Part shown: positions 1 through 6,802 of the stretch, one piece after another
Layout of the letters: each line of letters opens with the position of its first letter
Numbering within the stretch: position 1 is the stretch's first letter
Source of the DNA: UBA1573 sp016794285
Lineage (GTDB): Bacteria > Pseudomonadota > Alphaproteobacteria > Micavibrionales > Micavibrionaceae
NCBI GenBank assembly: GCA_016794285.1
Contig: JAEUKO010000056.1
Span: 1 to 12,849, forward strand
Length of the DNA stretch: 12,849 bases
Direction of reading: 5' to 3'
The notes under the pieces: model-generated
Seen by the model: the letters and a program-made list of their open reading frames with translations, nothing else
What the model was told of the DNA's origin: nothing
Database searches by the model: none
Position numbers and translations under genes: made by a program

Positions 1-74
1 GAGTGAGGCAAAAGCCTCACAAGATTCTGGATCCCGTTTGTGCCAGCGTCCTGTGGACGCGCCAACGGGATGAC
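1..74. repeat. Composite dispersed palindromic repeat at the left window edge
   Basis: Two hairpins lie side by side. The first is perfect: GTGAGGC (3-9), loop AAAA, GCCTCAC (14-20). The second is longer: ATCCCGTT (31-38) pairs with AACGGGAT (64-71), and inside it GCGTCC (46-51) pairs with GGACGC (55-60) around a TGT loop. The second hairpin is bordered by CTGG on the left and ATGAC on the right, the pattern shared by other intergenic hairpins in this window. The bases 1-14 recur exactly at 12836-12849. No ORF is supported here. I infer a member of a dispersed intergenic repeat family. Read on the minus strand it lies after the TPR gene and could also fold in that transcript. Confidence 0.7.
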
Positions 75-117
75 GGGGGGAAAGGTTTTTACACCGCCAT
101 AGAGTGACGGTGCGAGG
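67..117 (-). repeat. Second copy of the hemN 3' end (direct repeat, distal copy)
   Basis: This segment aligns without gaps to 1911-1961 at a constant offset of 1844. Bases 93-114 are identical to 1937-1958. In total 43 of 51 positions match, and all eight differences are transitions. On the minus strand it reads Ser-His-Arg-His-Ser-Met-Ala-Val followed by a TAA stop. The real hemN ends Pro-His-Arg-His-Ser-Met-Ala-Val with a TAG stop. Upstream of the Ser codon the similarity to hemN stops, so this is not a full gene. It is either a duplicated hemN tail left by insertion or recombination, or a dispersed repeat that also covers the hemN end. The core can fold: CACCGCCA (92-99) against TGACGGTG (105-112), with one mismatch. 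Confidence 0.65.
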
Positions 118-123
118 GACGTA

Positions 124-186
124 CAAAAACCCCCACAGCCCTCAGACTATCCTGTTGGCATTCTCCCTGATTCTAGAGGGGGGCTG
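124..186 (-). terminator. Possible terminator at the end of the TPR gene
   Basis: On the minus strand CAGCCCCCCTC (186-176, overlapping the stop codon of the TPR gene) can pair with GAGGGCTG (143-136). This is followed by GTGGGGG and a run of five T (129-125). The loop is long, about 30 bases, and the stem has a bulge, so this is a weak intrinsic terminator candidate. It is at the right place, directly at the 3' end of the gene. Confidence 0.3.
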
Positions 187-1594
187 GAGAAAAGTGAGCG
201 CGTTCTATCCAGCGAGAACAGTCTTTTGCGACAAACAGAAATCCTTCTTGAGTTGCTCTATCAAACGCTGCTTGGAGAGTTTCGATGCCATCAAGAGTGT
301 TGCCTGTTAATAAGAAAATTTTTCCTAAGATCCCTGAACGCATCATCAAACGGATTTCCTCCCCTGAATCATGCGACAAATCCAGAGCTAATCTAAAATG
401 CTCAAGAGCCTTATCGGTCTGCTCAAGCCCGGCAAAGCAATCCCCCAGAGGATGCAGAAGCCAAGGATGTCCTTTGTCTAATTCTGCGGCTCTTTTGAAA
501 TATGGGAGAGCCTCCTCAAAACGATCGAGGTGAAGAAGGCAATACCCAAGATTCTTCTGATACGCAAGGTTTTCAGGGGCTAACCGTGCAGCTTCTTGGA
601 AACAGGGAAGAGCCTCCTTAAAACGATCGAGGACGTAAAGACGGTACCCCCTTTTATTGTGATACTCAGGGTTTTCCATTAGCTCCTTGAGGATTAACCC
701 ACCTACAGGACACAGCGTGTATGCGTCCGCGCCATCTGGTGCTCTGACAATCATTCGCACAGTTCGGGAAAGGGACAGCAAATTCTCGGCAACACTTGGT
801 AAGGAAAGCATTTGGTTCCCCGGGTTAAAGGCTGCCAGTCTTCTCCCAAACTCTTCGGTATTGGTATAGTTAGGTCCTGTTTCGGTAGGTAAATTGAACA
901 AGGAAAAGAAGTCTAAAACGGAAAGGCCATTGTCAGACAAGATACAAATGAATTTCTCTTCATCCTCTTCTCTCAGGACCCGGGTAACATTTTCGCCCCA
1001 TCTTGTCAGTCCGTAAAGAAGATTTTCTTGGGAGGGTCTCGGGGGAAATGGTAAGATCATTCGCAGATCTCGCAGGTCTTTGAGGTATTCTTCCACGGGC
1101 TTGGCTAGCTCTGCACCAGCCTCAACAACACGGTTATGGATGTCCTCCACCTTTTGCGGAATCGGATCGCCCGTCTCGTTCAGAAACGCAAGCAGACAAG
1201 CTTTGTACGTCGGATCTGTGTGCACGAAAGCCACAAGACTAGGTGTTATTTCCCCGATAAAAAATCCTTTCTCAAGCGCGTATTGGGCGATGTCCCGGAG
1301 TACCTCCCATTGATGGCCCCAGTCCGATAGTATCCACGTAGGTCTTGAGCCACCGCCTCTCCGGAAAGCTTCGTGAGCGAGAGTTTCCACCGCAAATCGT
1401 GCATGATCGGCGATGTAGCGTGAGCCAGACGTCAAGGCTTGGGCGAGGAACGCTAGCACCTCTTGATGGAGGGGCTCCATGTCTTCTGGTGTCGCTTCGG
1501 GCTGCAAACGCAGTCTTCTCAGTTTCCTTATCATTGTCGCAAAGTACGCGTCTTGTCGCTCAACGTGATGGATATTCATAGTTCGATAGCGCAC
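173..1594 (-). CDS. TPR-repeat protein of unknown function
   Basis: 473 aa, no signal peptide and no membrane segment visible, so probably cytoplasmic. The C-terminal third has three clear tetratricopeptide repeats at about residues 312-340, 343-375 and 376-408, with a degenerate fourth to about 449. These are protein-binding scaffolds built from helix pairs. Residues 1-300 are mostly helical-looking and I do not recognise a domain there; there is a Trp/His-rich stretch near 87-96 (TWILSDWGHQW). The start is GTG at 1594, because AGGAGG (1601-1606) stands 6 bases upstream; an ATG at 1579 would be too far from it. The two first TPR units are nearly identical at DNA level (508-530 and 610-632), a sign of unit duplication. 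The gene is alone, flanked by repeats and bracketed by two copies of a hemN-end repeat. That suggests it may be an acquired or movable passenger. Function is unknown; defence, regulation and scaffolding all remain possible. Confidence 0.8.
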   Translation of the reverse strand: MRYRTMNIHHVERQDAYFATMIRKLRRLRLQPEATPEDMEPLHQEVLAFLAQALTSGSRYIADHARFAVETLAHEAFRRGGGSRPTWILSDWGHQWEVLRDIAQYALEKGFFIGEITPSLVAFVHTDPTYKACLLAFLNETGDPIPQKVEDIHNRVVEAGAELAKPVEEYLKDLRDLRMILPFPPRPSQENLLYGLTRWGENVTRVLREEDEEKFICILSDNGLSVLDFFSLFNLPTETGPNYTNTEEFGRRLAAFNPGNQMLSLPSVAENLLSLSRTVRMIVRAPDGADAYTLCPVGGLILKELMENPEYHNKRGYRLYVLDRFKEALPCFQEAARLAPENLAYQKNLGYCLLHLDRFEEALPYFKRAAELDKGHPWLLHPLGDCFAGLEQTDKALEHFRLALDLSHDSGEEIRLMMRSGILGKIFLLTGNTLDGIETLQAAFDRATQEGFLFVAKDCSRWIERAHFSPAPL

Positions 1595-1838
1595 TCTATT
1601 CCTCCTGAATACGGATGGCTGGCAGGGTCACCAATAAAGCAGCAACCGCAGGGCAGTCATCAACTAAATATTACGTATAATTTCCCGACTAGCAGGCTAT
1701 ATAGATTTTGTCAATATCCCAAAAGGGGGATAAAGAGCAGAATACCAAATGCTTAACAAGCGAGATGATCACCTGTCAAATTTTCATAGTACGCGCCTCC
1801 TTCCCCGCGTAGGCGGAGATACGGCGTATTTAAGCCAG

Positions 1839-1859
1839 ACCCCCGCCTAAAGCGGGGGT
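1839..1859. repeat. Dispersed hairpin repeat after hemN
   Basis: ACCCCCGC (1839-1846) pairs perfectly with GCGGGGGT (1852-1859) around the loop CTAAA. It is followed by GACGGGAGGGAAAGG, which resembles the sequence after the hairpin near the left window edge (GACGGGGGGAAAGG, 72-85). A second truncated unit, GCGGGGGTGACGGG, follows at 1877-1890. On the minus strand these lie in the 3' region of the hemN transcript and could stabilise or end it, though no T run follows. Confidence 0.6.
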
Positions 1860-1878
1860 GACGGGAGGGAAAGGATGC

Positions 1879-1923
1879 GGGGGTGACGGGGGGGGGGGGT
1901 CCAAATGGGGGGGGTGGCAGGGG
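1879..1923 (+). other. G-tract cluster, potential G-quadruplex
   Basis: Four G runs lie close together: G5 (1879-1883), G12 (1888-1899), G8 (1907-1914) and G4 (1920-1923). The loops between them are 4, 7 and 5 bases. This fits the usual G3+N1-7 quadruplex rule on the plus strand, so the hemN transcript would carry the C-rich complement. The 12-base homopolymer may also vary in length between cells or be a sequencing artefact. Confidence 0.6.
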
Positions 1924-1961
1924 AAAAGATTTCTATACCGCCATAGAGTGACGGTGCGGGG
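1911..1961 (-). repeat. Direct repeat containing the hemN 3' end (proximal copy)
   Basis: This is the partner of the repeat at 67-117, offset 1844 bases, with 43 of 51 positions identical. It spans the last nine codons and the TAG stop (1935-1933) of hemN plus 22 bases after the stop. Because the hemN reading frame ends normally in it, this is the functional copy. The two copies point the same way and enclose the TPR gene and the repeat cluster. Confidence 0.65.
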
Positions 1962-3306
1962 TTTCAAGCGGCGGCAAATATTCATCAAAGCTTGCGGCAA
2001 TAATTCGGACCAATGGTCTCGCTTCGGGTTTGATGGTGAGGAGCCCGTCTGCCGTTAGGCTCGCCAATCCATCGCGCACAAAAGGCGTGAGCGAGAGGCA
2101 AAGCGTTTCCAGTTCCTCGCGGGGCAGTCCATGCTTCGCCCAGATTGTTTGCACATTGACCGCAAGATTACACATCAGCCCATCAATGATTTCTTTGCGG
2201 GCTTTGTCTTCCCCTTGGAAAACATAGCCTTTGGCAACTGGCAGTTGGCCATTGTGCAAAACCGCTTCCTGATAGTCATGAGAGGAGGTGGTGTTTTGCG
2301 CGTAGCCTTGCGGCAGTTGGGATATCGCCGAGACGCCAAAGCCAATCAACGCATCCGGCGCGATGTTGGTATAGCCTTGAAAATTCCGGCCCAAATGACC
2401 TTCGCTTTGGGCTTGCGCCATTCCATCTTGGGGGCGGGCAAAATGGTCAATTCCGATGGCCTTAAACCCTGCTTCCTCAAGAATTTTTGCGCCCTCCATA
2501 AAAAGATCATAGCGCAGAGTATTATCGGGAAGAGCGTCCTCCGGAATAAGGCGCATATTTTTCTTTTTCCACGGAACATGAGCATAGCCGTAAAGAGCCA
2601 CGCGGTCCGGTTTGAGCAGCAAAGCATAATCCATAGAGCGCGTTAAGCTGCGCAGTGTCTGGTAGGGAAGCCCGTAAATAAAGTCAAGGTTGATGGAATC
2701 AATCCCCGCTTCGCGCAAGGCCATCGCCGCCTTATACACCACATCAAAAGGTTGAACCCGATTGACGGTTTCCATGACTTTTGGGTCAAAATCCTGAACC
2801 CCCAGACTGATCCGGTTCACCCCCGTTTGGGCGTAGGTTTTGGCGAGAGATGGAGTCATGTGACGCGGGTCCACCTCCACCGCAATTTCGGCATCTTCGG
2901 CAAAGGTGAAGGACTCTTTGAAGCTTGTCATCAGAAGCTGAAAATCTTCTTCTCGCAGCATCGTCGGAGATCCACCGCCAAAGTGAAGATGGGTCACAAT
3001 TTGTTGATGGTCCAAGCGGCGGCCCATCGCCACAATCTCACGGCGCAGAAGATGAACGTAATCTTCCACCGGCGCGTAGCGTTCCGTGATATGGGTAAAG
3101 CATCCGCAATAGTGACAAAGCTTTGGGCAAAAAGGAATATGGACATATAGCGAAAGGCGGCTCCCTTTTGCCAGAGCGGCAAGCCATTCGGCATAGGTAT
3201 CCGCCGGAAAATCACTTTGAAAAATGGTCGCTGCCGGATAACTGGTATATCGAGGCACAGCCCGATCATAGCCGAGAATTTTATTCTTGAGAGGGATAAC
3301 CGTCAT
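1933..3306 (-). CDS. hemN: Oxygen-independent coproporphyrinogen III oxidase (radical SAM)
   Basis: 457 aa, the usual length for true HemN. The enzyme decarboxylates two propionate side chains of coproporphyrinogen III to give protoporphyrinogen IX without oxygen, using S-adenosylmethionine and a [4Fe-4S] cluster in the cytoplasm. The N-terminus has the HemN-type PRYTSYPAA motif (residues 18-26). The cluster motif is CPKLCHYCGC (Cys60, Cys64, Cys67, plus Cys69, which HemN has and many HemW relatives lack). GGGSPT at 110-115, GVQDFD at 169-174 and YGLPYQT at 211-217 are further radical-SAM/HemN signatures. The C-terminal HemN domain fills about 350-440, and the protein ends HRHSMAV. That agrees with the RHSxAV-type tails I recall from alphaproteobacterial HemN. 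The ATG at 3306 gives the normal N-terminus but has no strong Shine-Dalgarno. It lies 54 bp after flgL on the same strand, so read-through is possible. No FNR-type box was seen upstream. Confidence 0.95.
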   Translation of the reverse strand: MTVIPLKNKILGYDRAVPRYTSYPAATIFQSDFPADTYAEWLAALAKGSRLSLYVHIPFCPKLCHYCGCFTHITERYAPVEDYVHLLRREIVAMGRRLDHQQIVTHLHFGGGSPTMLREEDFQLLMTSFKESFTFAEDAEIAVEVDPRHMTPSLAKTYAQTGVNRISLGVQDFDPKVMETVNRVQPFDVVYKAAMALREAGIDSINLDFIYGLPYQTLRSLTRSMDYALLLKPDRVALYGYAHVPWKKKNMRLIPEDALPDNTLRYDLFMEGAKILEEAGFKAIGIDHFARPQDGMAQAQSEGHLGRNFQGYTNIAPDALIGFGVSAISQLPQGYAQNTTSSHDYQEAVLHNGQLPVAKGYVFQGEDKARKEIIDGLMCNLAVNVQTIWAKHGLPREELETLCLSLTPFVRDGLASLTADGLLTIKPEARPLVRIIAASFDEYLPPLETPHRHSMAV

Positions 3307-3360
3307 GCCAACACTCTATGCTTAACCTGAAAGGCCAAGCTTAGCGCATCGCTATCGTCC

Positions 3361-4266
3361 CTACAAGTAATTGTGCAAAGACAGCCGAATGACGCGAACC
3401 GAGGCGGAATAGGCGGCTTCCAGCTGGGTCTGGACTTCTTGCAGCTCAACCGAGGCCGAGGCAATATCCGTATGTTTGATGTTGGTAATCAGTGTTTTCA
3501 AGTTGACAATATCTTCATCATTTTGCTGGGTCTGGTCTTCGATGGTTTTCGAATTGGCCGAAAGAGCCCCGCGAATATCGGCAATCCCTCTGACCGATTG
3601 TTGGAGCAAGCCGAGAGCTTCGGCAATGGCGGTTTTGTTGGCCGAGTTGTTGACAATCAAGTTATAGGCCCTAAGCCCTCTTTCAAAAGCAGGATTGTTG
3701 GCCAGTATGCCATAGTTGACCGTGAGTGTTTCGGACATTTGTACCGAGTTGATCGTTGTGTTGCCTTGATAGTAAGAGCTGTTGACAACCGAAGGAGGAA
3801 CTTGAGGAGTCCAGAGAGGGTCTGTGAGGTCAACAGGTTGAGTGTCAATATCCGATCCGGCGTAAACATAGCGGCCTGCCATTTTCAAATTTAACAAGGC
3901 CGCCATTTCATTCATACCAACTTGGGCTTGGGCCTGCGTCACAGTGGGGGAGAGGATGTCTCCTCCAAGAGCTGTCGTCGCCCCTGCGATCATCGTGTTC
4001 AACAAAGCGTCCATCCGTCCCAGAGATTCATACATCGTATCAACAACAGCTTTGACGGTTACACCGTTATTCGAATAGGCCTGCAGCCGAGATTGAGATG
4101 TTTCAATATTCAAGAGACGCTGGGAATCGCGGGCAATTCCCTTGTAATTCGTGGTTTTGAGGCCAGAGCTGATTTGAGTGTTCACATCTCCGTATTTGAC
4201 CTGCAGACGCAAGTTATCCGCAATCAAGTTGTTCGTAAAAGCAAAAGTAGCAATGCGGTTCACCAT
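3361..4266 (-). CDS. flgL: Flagellar hook-associated protein 3 (hook-filament junction)
   Basis: 301 aa, close to the usual FlgL length. FlgL is exported by the flagellar type III system and forms the second junction ring between hook and filament, on top of FlgK. The N-terminal helix has the flagellin-like pattern (MVNRIATFAFTNNL, then TQISSGLKTTNYKGIARD at about 31-48). The C-terminal helix (about 265-301, ending IRLSLHNYL) is the matching flagellin-type C-terminus; the middle is variable. The start is well placed: AGGAG (4273-4277) lies 6 bases upstream of ATG 4266. The gene follows flgK by 15 bp, so the two are surely co-transcribed. A flagellin gene would have similar ends, but the position directly after flgK and the length favour FlgL. 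A small hairpin (TAGCG 3342-3346 with CGCTA 3350-3354) lies after the stop, without a T run. Confidence 0.93.
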   Translation of the reverse strand: MVNRIATFAFTNNLIADNLRLQVKYGDVNTQISSGLKTTNYKGIARDSQRLLNIETSQSRLQAYSNNGVTVKAVVDTMYESLGRMDALLNTMIAGATTALGGDILSPTVTQAQAQVGMNEMAALLNLKMAGRYVYAGSDIDTQPVDLTDPLWTPQVPPSVVNSSYYQGNTTINSVQMSETLTVNYGILANNPAFERGLRAYNLIVNNSANKTAIAEALGLLQQSVRGIADIRGALSANSKTIEDQTQQNDEDIVNLKTLITNIKHTDIASASVELQEVQTQLEAAYSASVRVIRLSLHNYL

Positions 4267-4281
4267 AGCGAACTCCTGTTT

Positions 4282-6018
4282 CTAAAGAATAGCATCCAAG
4301 AGATCTTGCATCATCTTCTGAATGGTTTGAATCATTTTTGCCGAAGCCGCATAGTGGTTTTCAAGCACAACCATTTTTGCAGTTTCTTCATCAATATTGA
4401 CCCCTGTTTTACTATCAAGGACTGTTTTAGTCTGGTTGTAGGTCAAGAAAGCTGTGTCTGCTTCAGTTTGAGAAATTTTAGCTTGAGTCGCTGCATCGGC
4501 CATGATGGCTTCGACATAGCGTTTGAGAGTGTTGGCTTGCGCTCCGAAATTACCTGCCGCCGCGAAGGCAACATTGACGCTTAGTTGATCGGAGAGCGCA
4601 TCCGCTACACTTCCATCCCCCCGCGCCACACCGCGATCACCCACCGCCAAAGTCGCGCTGGCCGAGAGAATGCCAACCGGCAGGTAGTCGTTGCCGTTTT
4701 GCAAGTAGCTGTTGATGTTGATGGTTTCGGCCCCCGTTCCCGTGAACATATCATTGAGACCAAAATACATCGAAAACCCTTGAGATGTGGCCGTCACATC
4801 ACTGGTCATCTCGTTAAACGTAACCCCAGAAGTGGCGGGAAGAACGGAAATGGAAAGCTCACCATCAGCATTGAGTGTGGCTGTAATCCCCGCCACCCCG
4901 TTGAGCGCAACCAAGACATCGTTAATGGTTGCCATAGGAACAAGGTTAATGTCGGCGAGGCTTTGCACAATCCCGTTTTCATCGGTCACAGCCACCCGCA
5001 CACTCCCTGTTGCGGCAAAAGCTGTGGCAGGGGTCAAGCCTTGAAGCGTTCCCTCCATAGGGTTGCGGGGCGGAATCGAAGCCCCTGTATTCAAAACGGT
5101 ATTAACCTGATCTTTCAGAACATTGGCAAATTCATCCAGTTTTTCTTGTTCTTGAACATACACACCATCCCGCAAATTTATGAGCGCAGCCAAGCGGCCT
5201 GAGCGAAGGTCAGTGGTAATATCTATTCCATCAAGGTCCAACGTATCAAACCCCGCAGGATAAAGAATCGTCCCGTTGATAAAAGAGGTCGTTGTGTAAT
5301 CTATATGGTGTGGAATAGAGGTCAAAAGAGGCATACCGGATTCCAAATAAACCTGAACGCGGTTATTGCTGGTAAAGAAGTATTGAATATCAATCTCGGC
5401 TCCAAGGTCGCGCAGAGCCTGCATTCTTTGATCTTCGTATTCAGCAATACTTCCATCAGTGGTTTGGCCGTTGCTTACTTTGGTATTCAGCTCATCAAGC
5501 TTGTCTAGCAAAGCGTTGATAGTTGTAACAGTCTCGTTTATTTTTTGCTCAGCCTGCGTCCGCAAGTTCTGCACATCACCGGAGAGGTTGCGCATCTCGT
5601 TGGCCAGATTGGTGGCAACAGAAATAACCTCGGAGCGGTTGGCGTTGGTTTCTGGATTGGTCGCCAGATACTGGAGCGCAGAGTACATATCGTTGAGGTA
5701 GCTACTCATAGTCGTTGCCCCCTCGGTGCTTCCGAGCTGGCCAGAGTAGTAATCAAGGGAATCGGCAATGGTCGTTCTATAGGTTGAAAGACCTATATCC
5801 CCAACCAGAGAGGCGCTCAAAAACCTGTCAATTGAGCCAACAATCATGCCCGAGATCGGTGCGGCCCCTGCATTGGTTGTGATATAGCGCGTATCCAAAG
5901 TTTTGCGCGAATATCCGACTTTATCGGCGTTGGTAATATTCTGCGCGGAAACGGAGACCTTGGTATCCGTGGTCATCATTCCCAAAACAGTCATATTAAG
6001 CGCGTTGGTTAGTGGCAT
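4282..6018 (-). CDS. flgK: Flagellar hook-associated protein 1
   Basis: 578 aa, within the FlgK range. FlgK is the first junction protein between hook and filament and is exported through the growing flagellum. The N-terminal rod/hook-type motif is SAQNITNADKVGYSRKT (24-40), a variant of the usual NIANANTxGYSRQ. A helical segment follows (about 85-200, with Glu/Gln/Leu-rich coil-like stretches). The central part is beta-rich and variable. The C-terminus (about 540-578, EETAKMVVLENHYAASAKMI) is the conserved Flg_bbr_C helix. The start at 6018 is supported by GGGAGAAGG (6030-6022) just upstream. It overlaps the end of the preceding FlgN-like gene by 10 bp, which suggests translational coupling with its likely chaperone. 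Confidence 0.95.
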   Translation of the reverse strand: MPLTNALNMTVLGMMTTDTKVSVSAQNITNADKVGYSRKTLDTRYITTNAGAAPISGMIVGSIDRFLSASLVGDIGLSTYRTTIADSLDYYSGQLGSTEGATTMSSYLNDMYSALQYLATNPETNANRSEVISVATNLANEMRNLSGDVQNLRTQAEQKINETVTTINALLDKLDELNTKVSNGQTTDGSIAEYEDQRMQALRDLGAEIDIQYFFTSNNRVQVYLESGMPLLTSIPHHIDYTTTSFINGTILYPAGFDTLDLDGIDITTDLRSGRLAALINLRDGVYVQEQEKLDEFANVLKDQVNTVLNTGASIPPRNPMEGTLQGLTPATAFAATGSVRVAVTDENGIVQSLADINLVPMATINDVLVALNGVAGITATLNADGELSISVLPATSGVTFNEMTSDVTATSQGFSMYFGLNDMFTGTGAETININSYLQNGNDYLPVGILSASATLAVGDRGVARGDGSVADALSDQLSVNVAFAAAGNFGAQANTLKRYVEAIMADAATQAKISQTEADTAFLTYNQTKTVLDSKTGVNIDEETAKMVVLENHYAASAKMIQTIQKMMQDLLDAIL

Positions 6019-6422
6019 TTGCCTTCTCCCGATACCAAAGATTTAATTTCGCCATGCTCGGCAAATTTTTCCTGCCGATGTTTCATCATGGTTCTCATCT
6101 GAAAGCTGGAGTTAATGGTCAAGGCATTGCGGATCCGGCTGATTTCCTCAATCAATATGCTTTGCATGGACGAAGACTCCTGTTCCTTCGAAAGAGCACC
6201 AAGCAAGTTTCGTGCCTCGCTCTCAAAGCGGTTCATCAAACCAACCTTGCGCAGAATATAAGCTTCGAAACTCAAGGCCCCCTCTTCGAGAAGAATGGCA
6301 TTCTCATGCTCAACGATACTCAAAAGATCGCGTGAGAGAGAGAGAAACTCATCTAGACGATCCTCTAATGGGCTAGAAGATGGGCGAGCGTCAGGCTTGC
6401 TTGTTCCAGAAGGTGACAGCAT
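6009..6422 (-). CDS. FlgN-like flagellar export chaperone candidate
   Basis: 137 aa, small and almost entirely helical, with no membrane segment. In other bacteria FlgN binds FlgK and FlgL in the cytoplasm, keeps them unfolded and delivers them to the export gate. The call rests on three points. The gene is immediately upstream of, and overlaps, flgK. Its size fits the family. The predicted long amphipathic helices (from LEDRLDEFLSLSRDLLSIVEHE near residues 19-40 on) resemble the FlgN pattern of an N-terminal helix with Leu heptads and an E-rich middle. Sequence similarity alone would not convince me. I chose ATG 6422, because GGAG (6432-6429) stands 6 bases upstream. The in-frame ATG at 6434 adds four residues and has no ribosome binding site. 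Confidence 0.55.
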   Translation of the reverse strand: MLSPSGTSKPDARPSSSPLEDRLDEFLSLSRDLLSIVEHENAILLEEGALSFEAYILRKVGLMNRFESEARNLLGALSKEQESSSMQSILIEEISRIRNALTINSSFQMRTMMKHRQEKFAEHGEIKSLVSGEGKCH

Positions 6423-6458
6423 TATAGTCTCCATATTTGGTATGGTTGGTTTCTACTT

Positions 6459-6779
6459 TTACTTTTTACTTTTCCCGCTATCGCCCTGACGGGTCTCATA
6501 GGACTGGCAGGCTTTGCGGCTATCAAGGTTACGGTCCATTTGCTTTCTTGTTTCTTCCCTGTCTATCTCTAACTGGTTCGTATAACCGGTCAGAGATTCA
6601 ATCGTATTGACAAGCAAGGTCTGGACCTTATTTCTCTCATCCTCAGGCAAAGAGGCAAGATGGGTTTGAATATCCTGCGGGCTTGGAACAGTGAGCTTGC
6701 CAGCACTGATCTGTTCAACCAGAAAGGCCATATCACTGTTTTCTTCCAACGCCTTCATAAAGAGATTCAAATGAGCCAT
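6459..6779 (-). CDS. Small unrecognised protein of the hook operon
   Basis: 106 aa, soluble, no signal peptide. I do not recognise a family. It begins MAHLNLFMKALEENSDMAFL and has an acidic, helical middle (PSPQDIQTHLASLPEDERNK near 52-71). It ends with a charged, lysine-rich tail (QGDSGKSKK). It lies 23 bp after flgE and 36 bp before the FlgN-like gene, in one direction, and has a modest ribosome binding site (AAGG, 6787-6784). Co-transcription with hook genes suggests a role in hook or junction assembly, such as an export cofactor or a length or switch factor, but this is guilt by position only. The Leu/Met-rich start could be an amphipathic helix. Confidence 0.7.
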   Translation of the reverse strand: MAHLNLFMKALEENSDMAFLVEQISAGKLTVPSPQDIQTHLASLPEDERNKVQTLLVNTIESLTGYTNQLEIDREETRKQMDRNLDSRKACQSYETRQGDSGKSKK

Positions 6780-6802
6780 CTTACCTTAATTCCTTATATC
6801 AC

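Larger units (their letters stand above)
1595..1932. other. Gene-free gap between hemN and the TPR gene
   Basis: 338 bases without a supported gene. The part nearest the TPR gene holds its ribosome binding site AGGAGG (1601-1606). It also has two minus-strand TTGACA boxes (1714-1709 and 1779-1774) that could be -35 elements, but neither has a convincing -10 box 16-18 bases downstream. The part nearest hemN is repeat DNA: a weak hairpin around 1803-1819, a perfect one at 1839-1859, G tracts at 1879-1923, and the start of the 51-bp direct repeat at 1911. Confidence 0.7.

Noticed and set aside
104..310. Short plus-strand frames around 104-533
   Set aside because: They begin in repeat DNA or lie opposite the TPR gene, with low-complexity, unrecognisable products.
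1681..1780. Strong sigma-70 promoter for the TPR gene from the TTGACA boxes
   Set aside because: Neither box has a -10 element close to TATAAT at 16-18 bases, so it is only mentioned within the gap entry.
1801..1961. CRISPR array
   Set aside because: The repeated units are palindromic and G-rich, unevenly spaced, and different in sequence; there are no regular spacers or cas genes.
2131..2646. 171-aa plus-strand open frame inside hemN, and similar long plus-strand frames opposite flgL, flgK, yejE and yejB
   Set aside because: They lie entirely antisense to well-recognised genes, show no family features or ribosome binding sites, and their composition follows the opposite strand.
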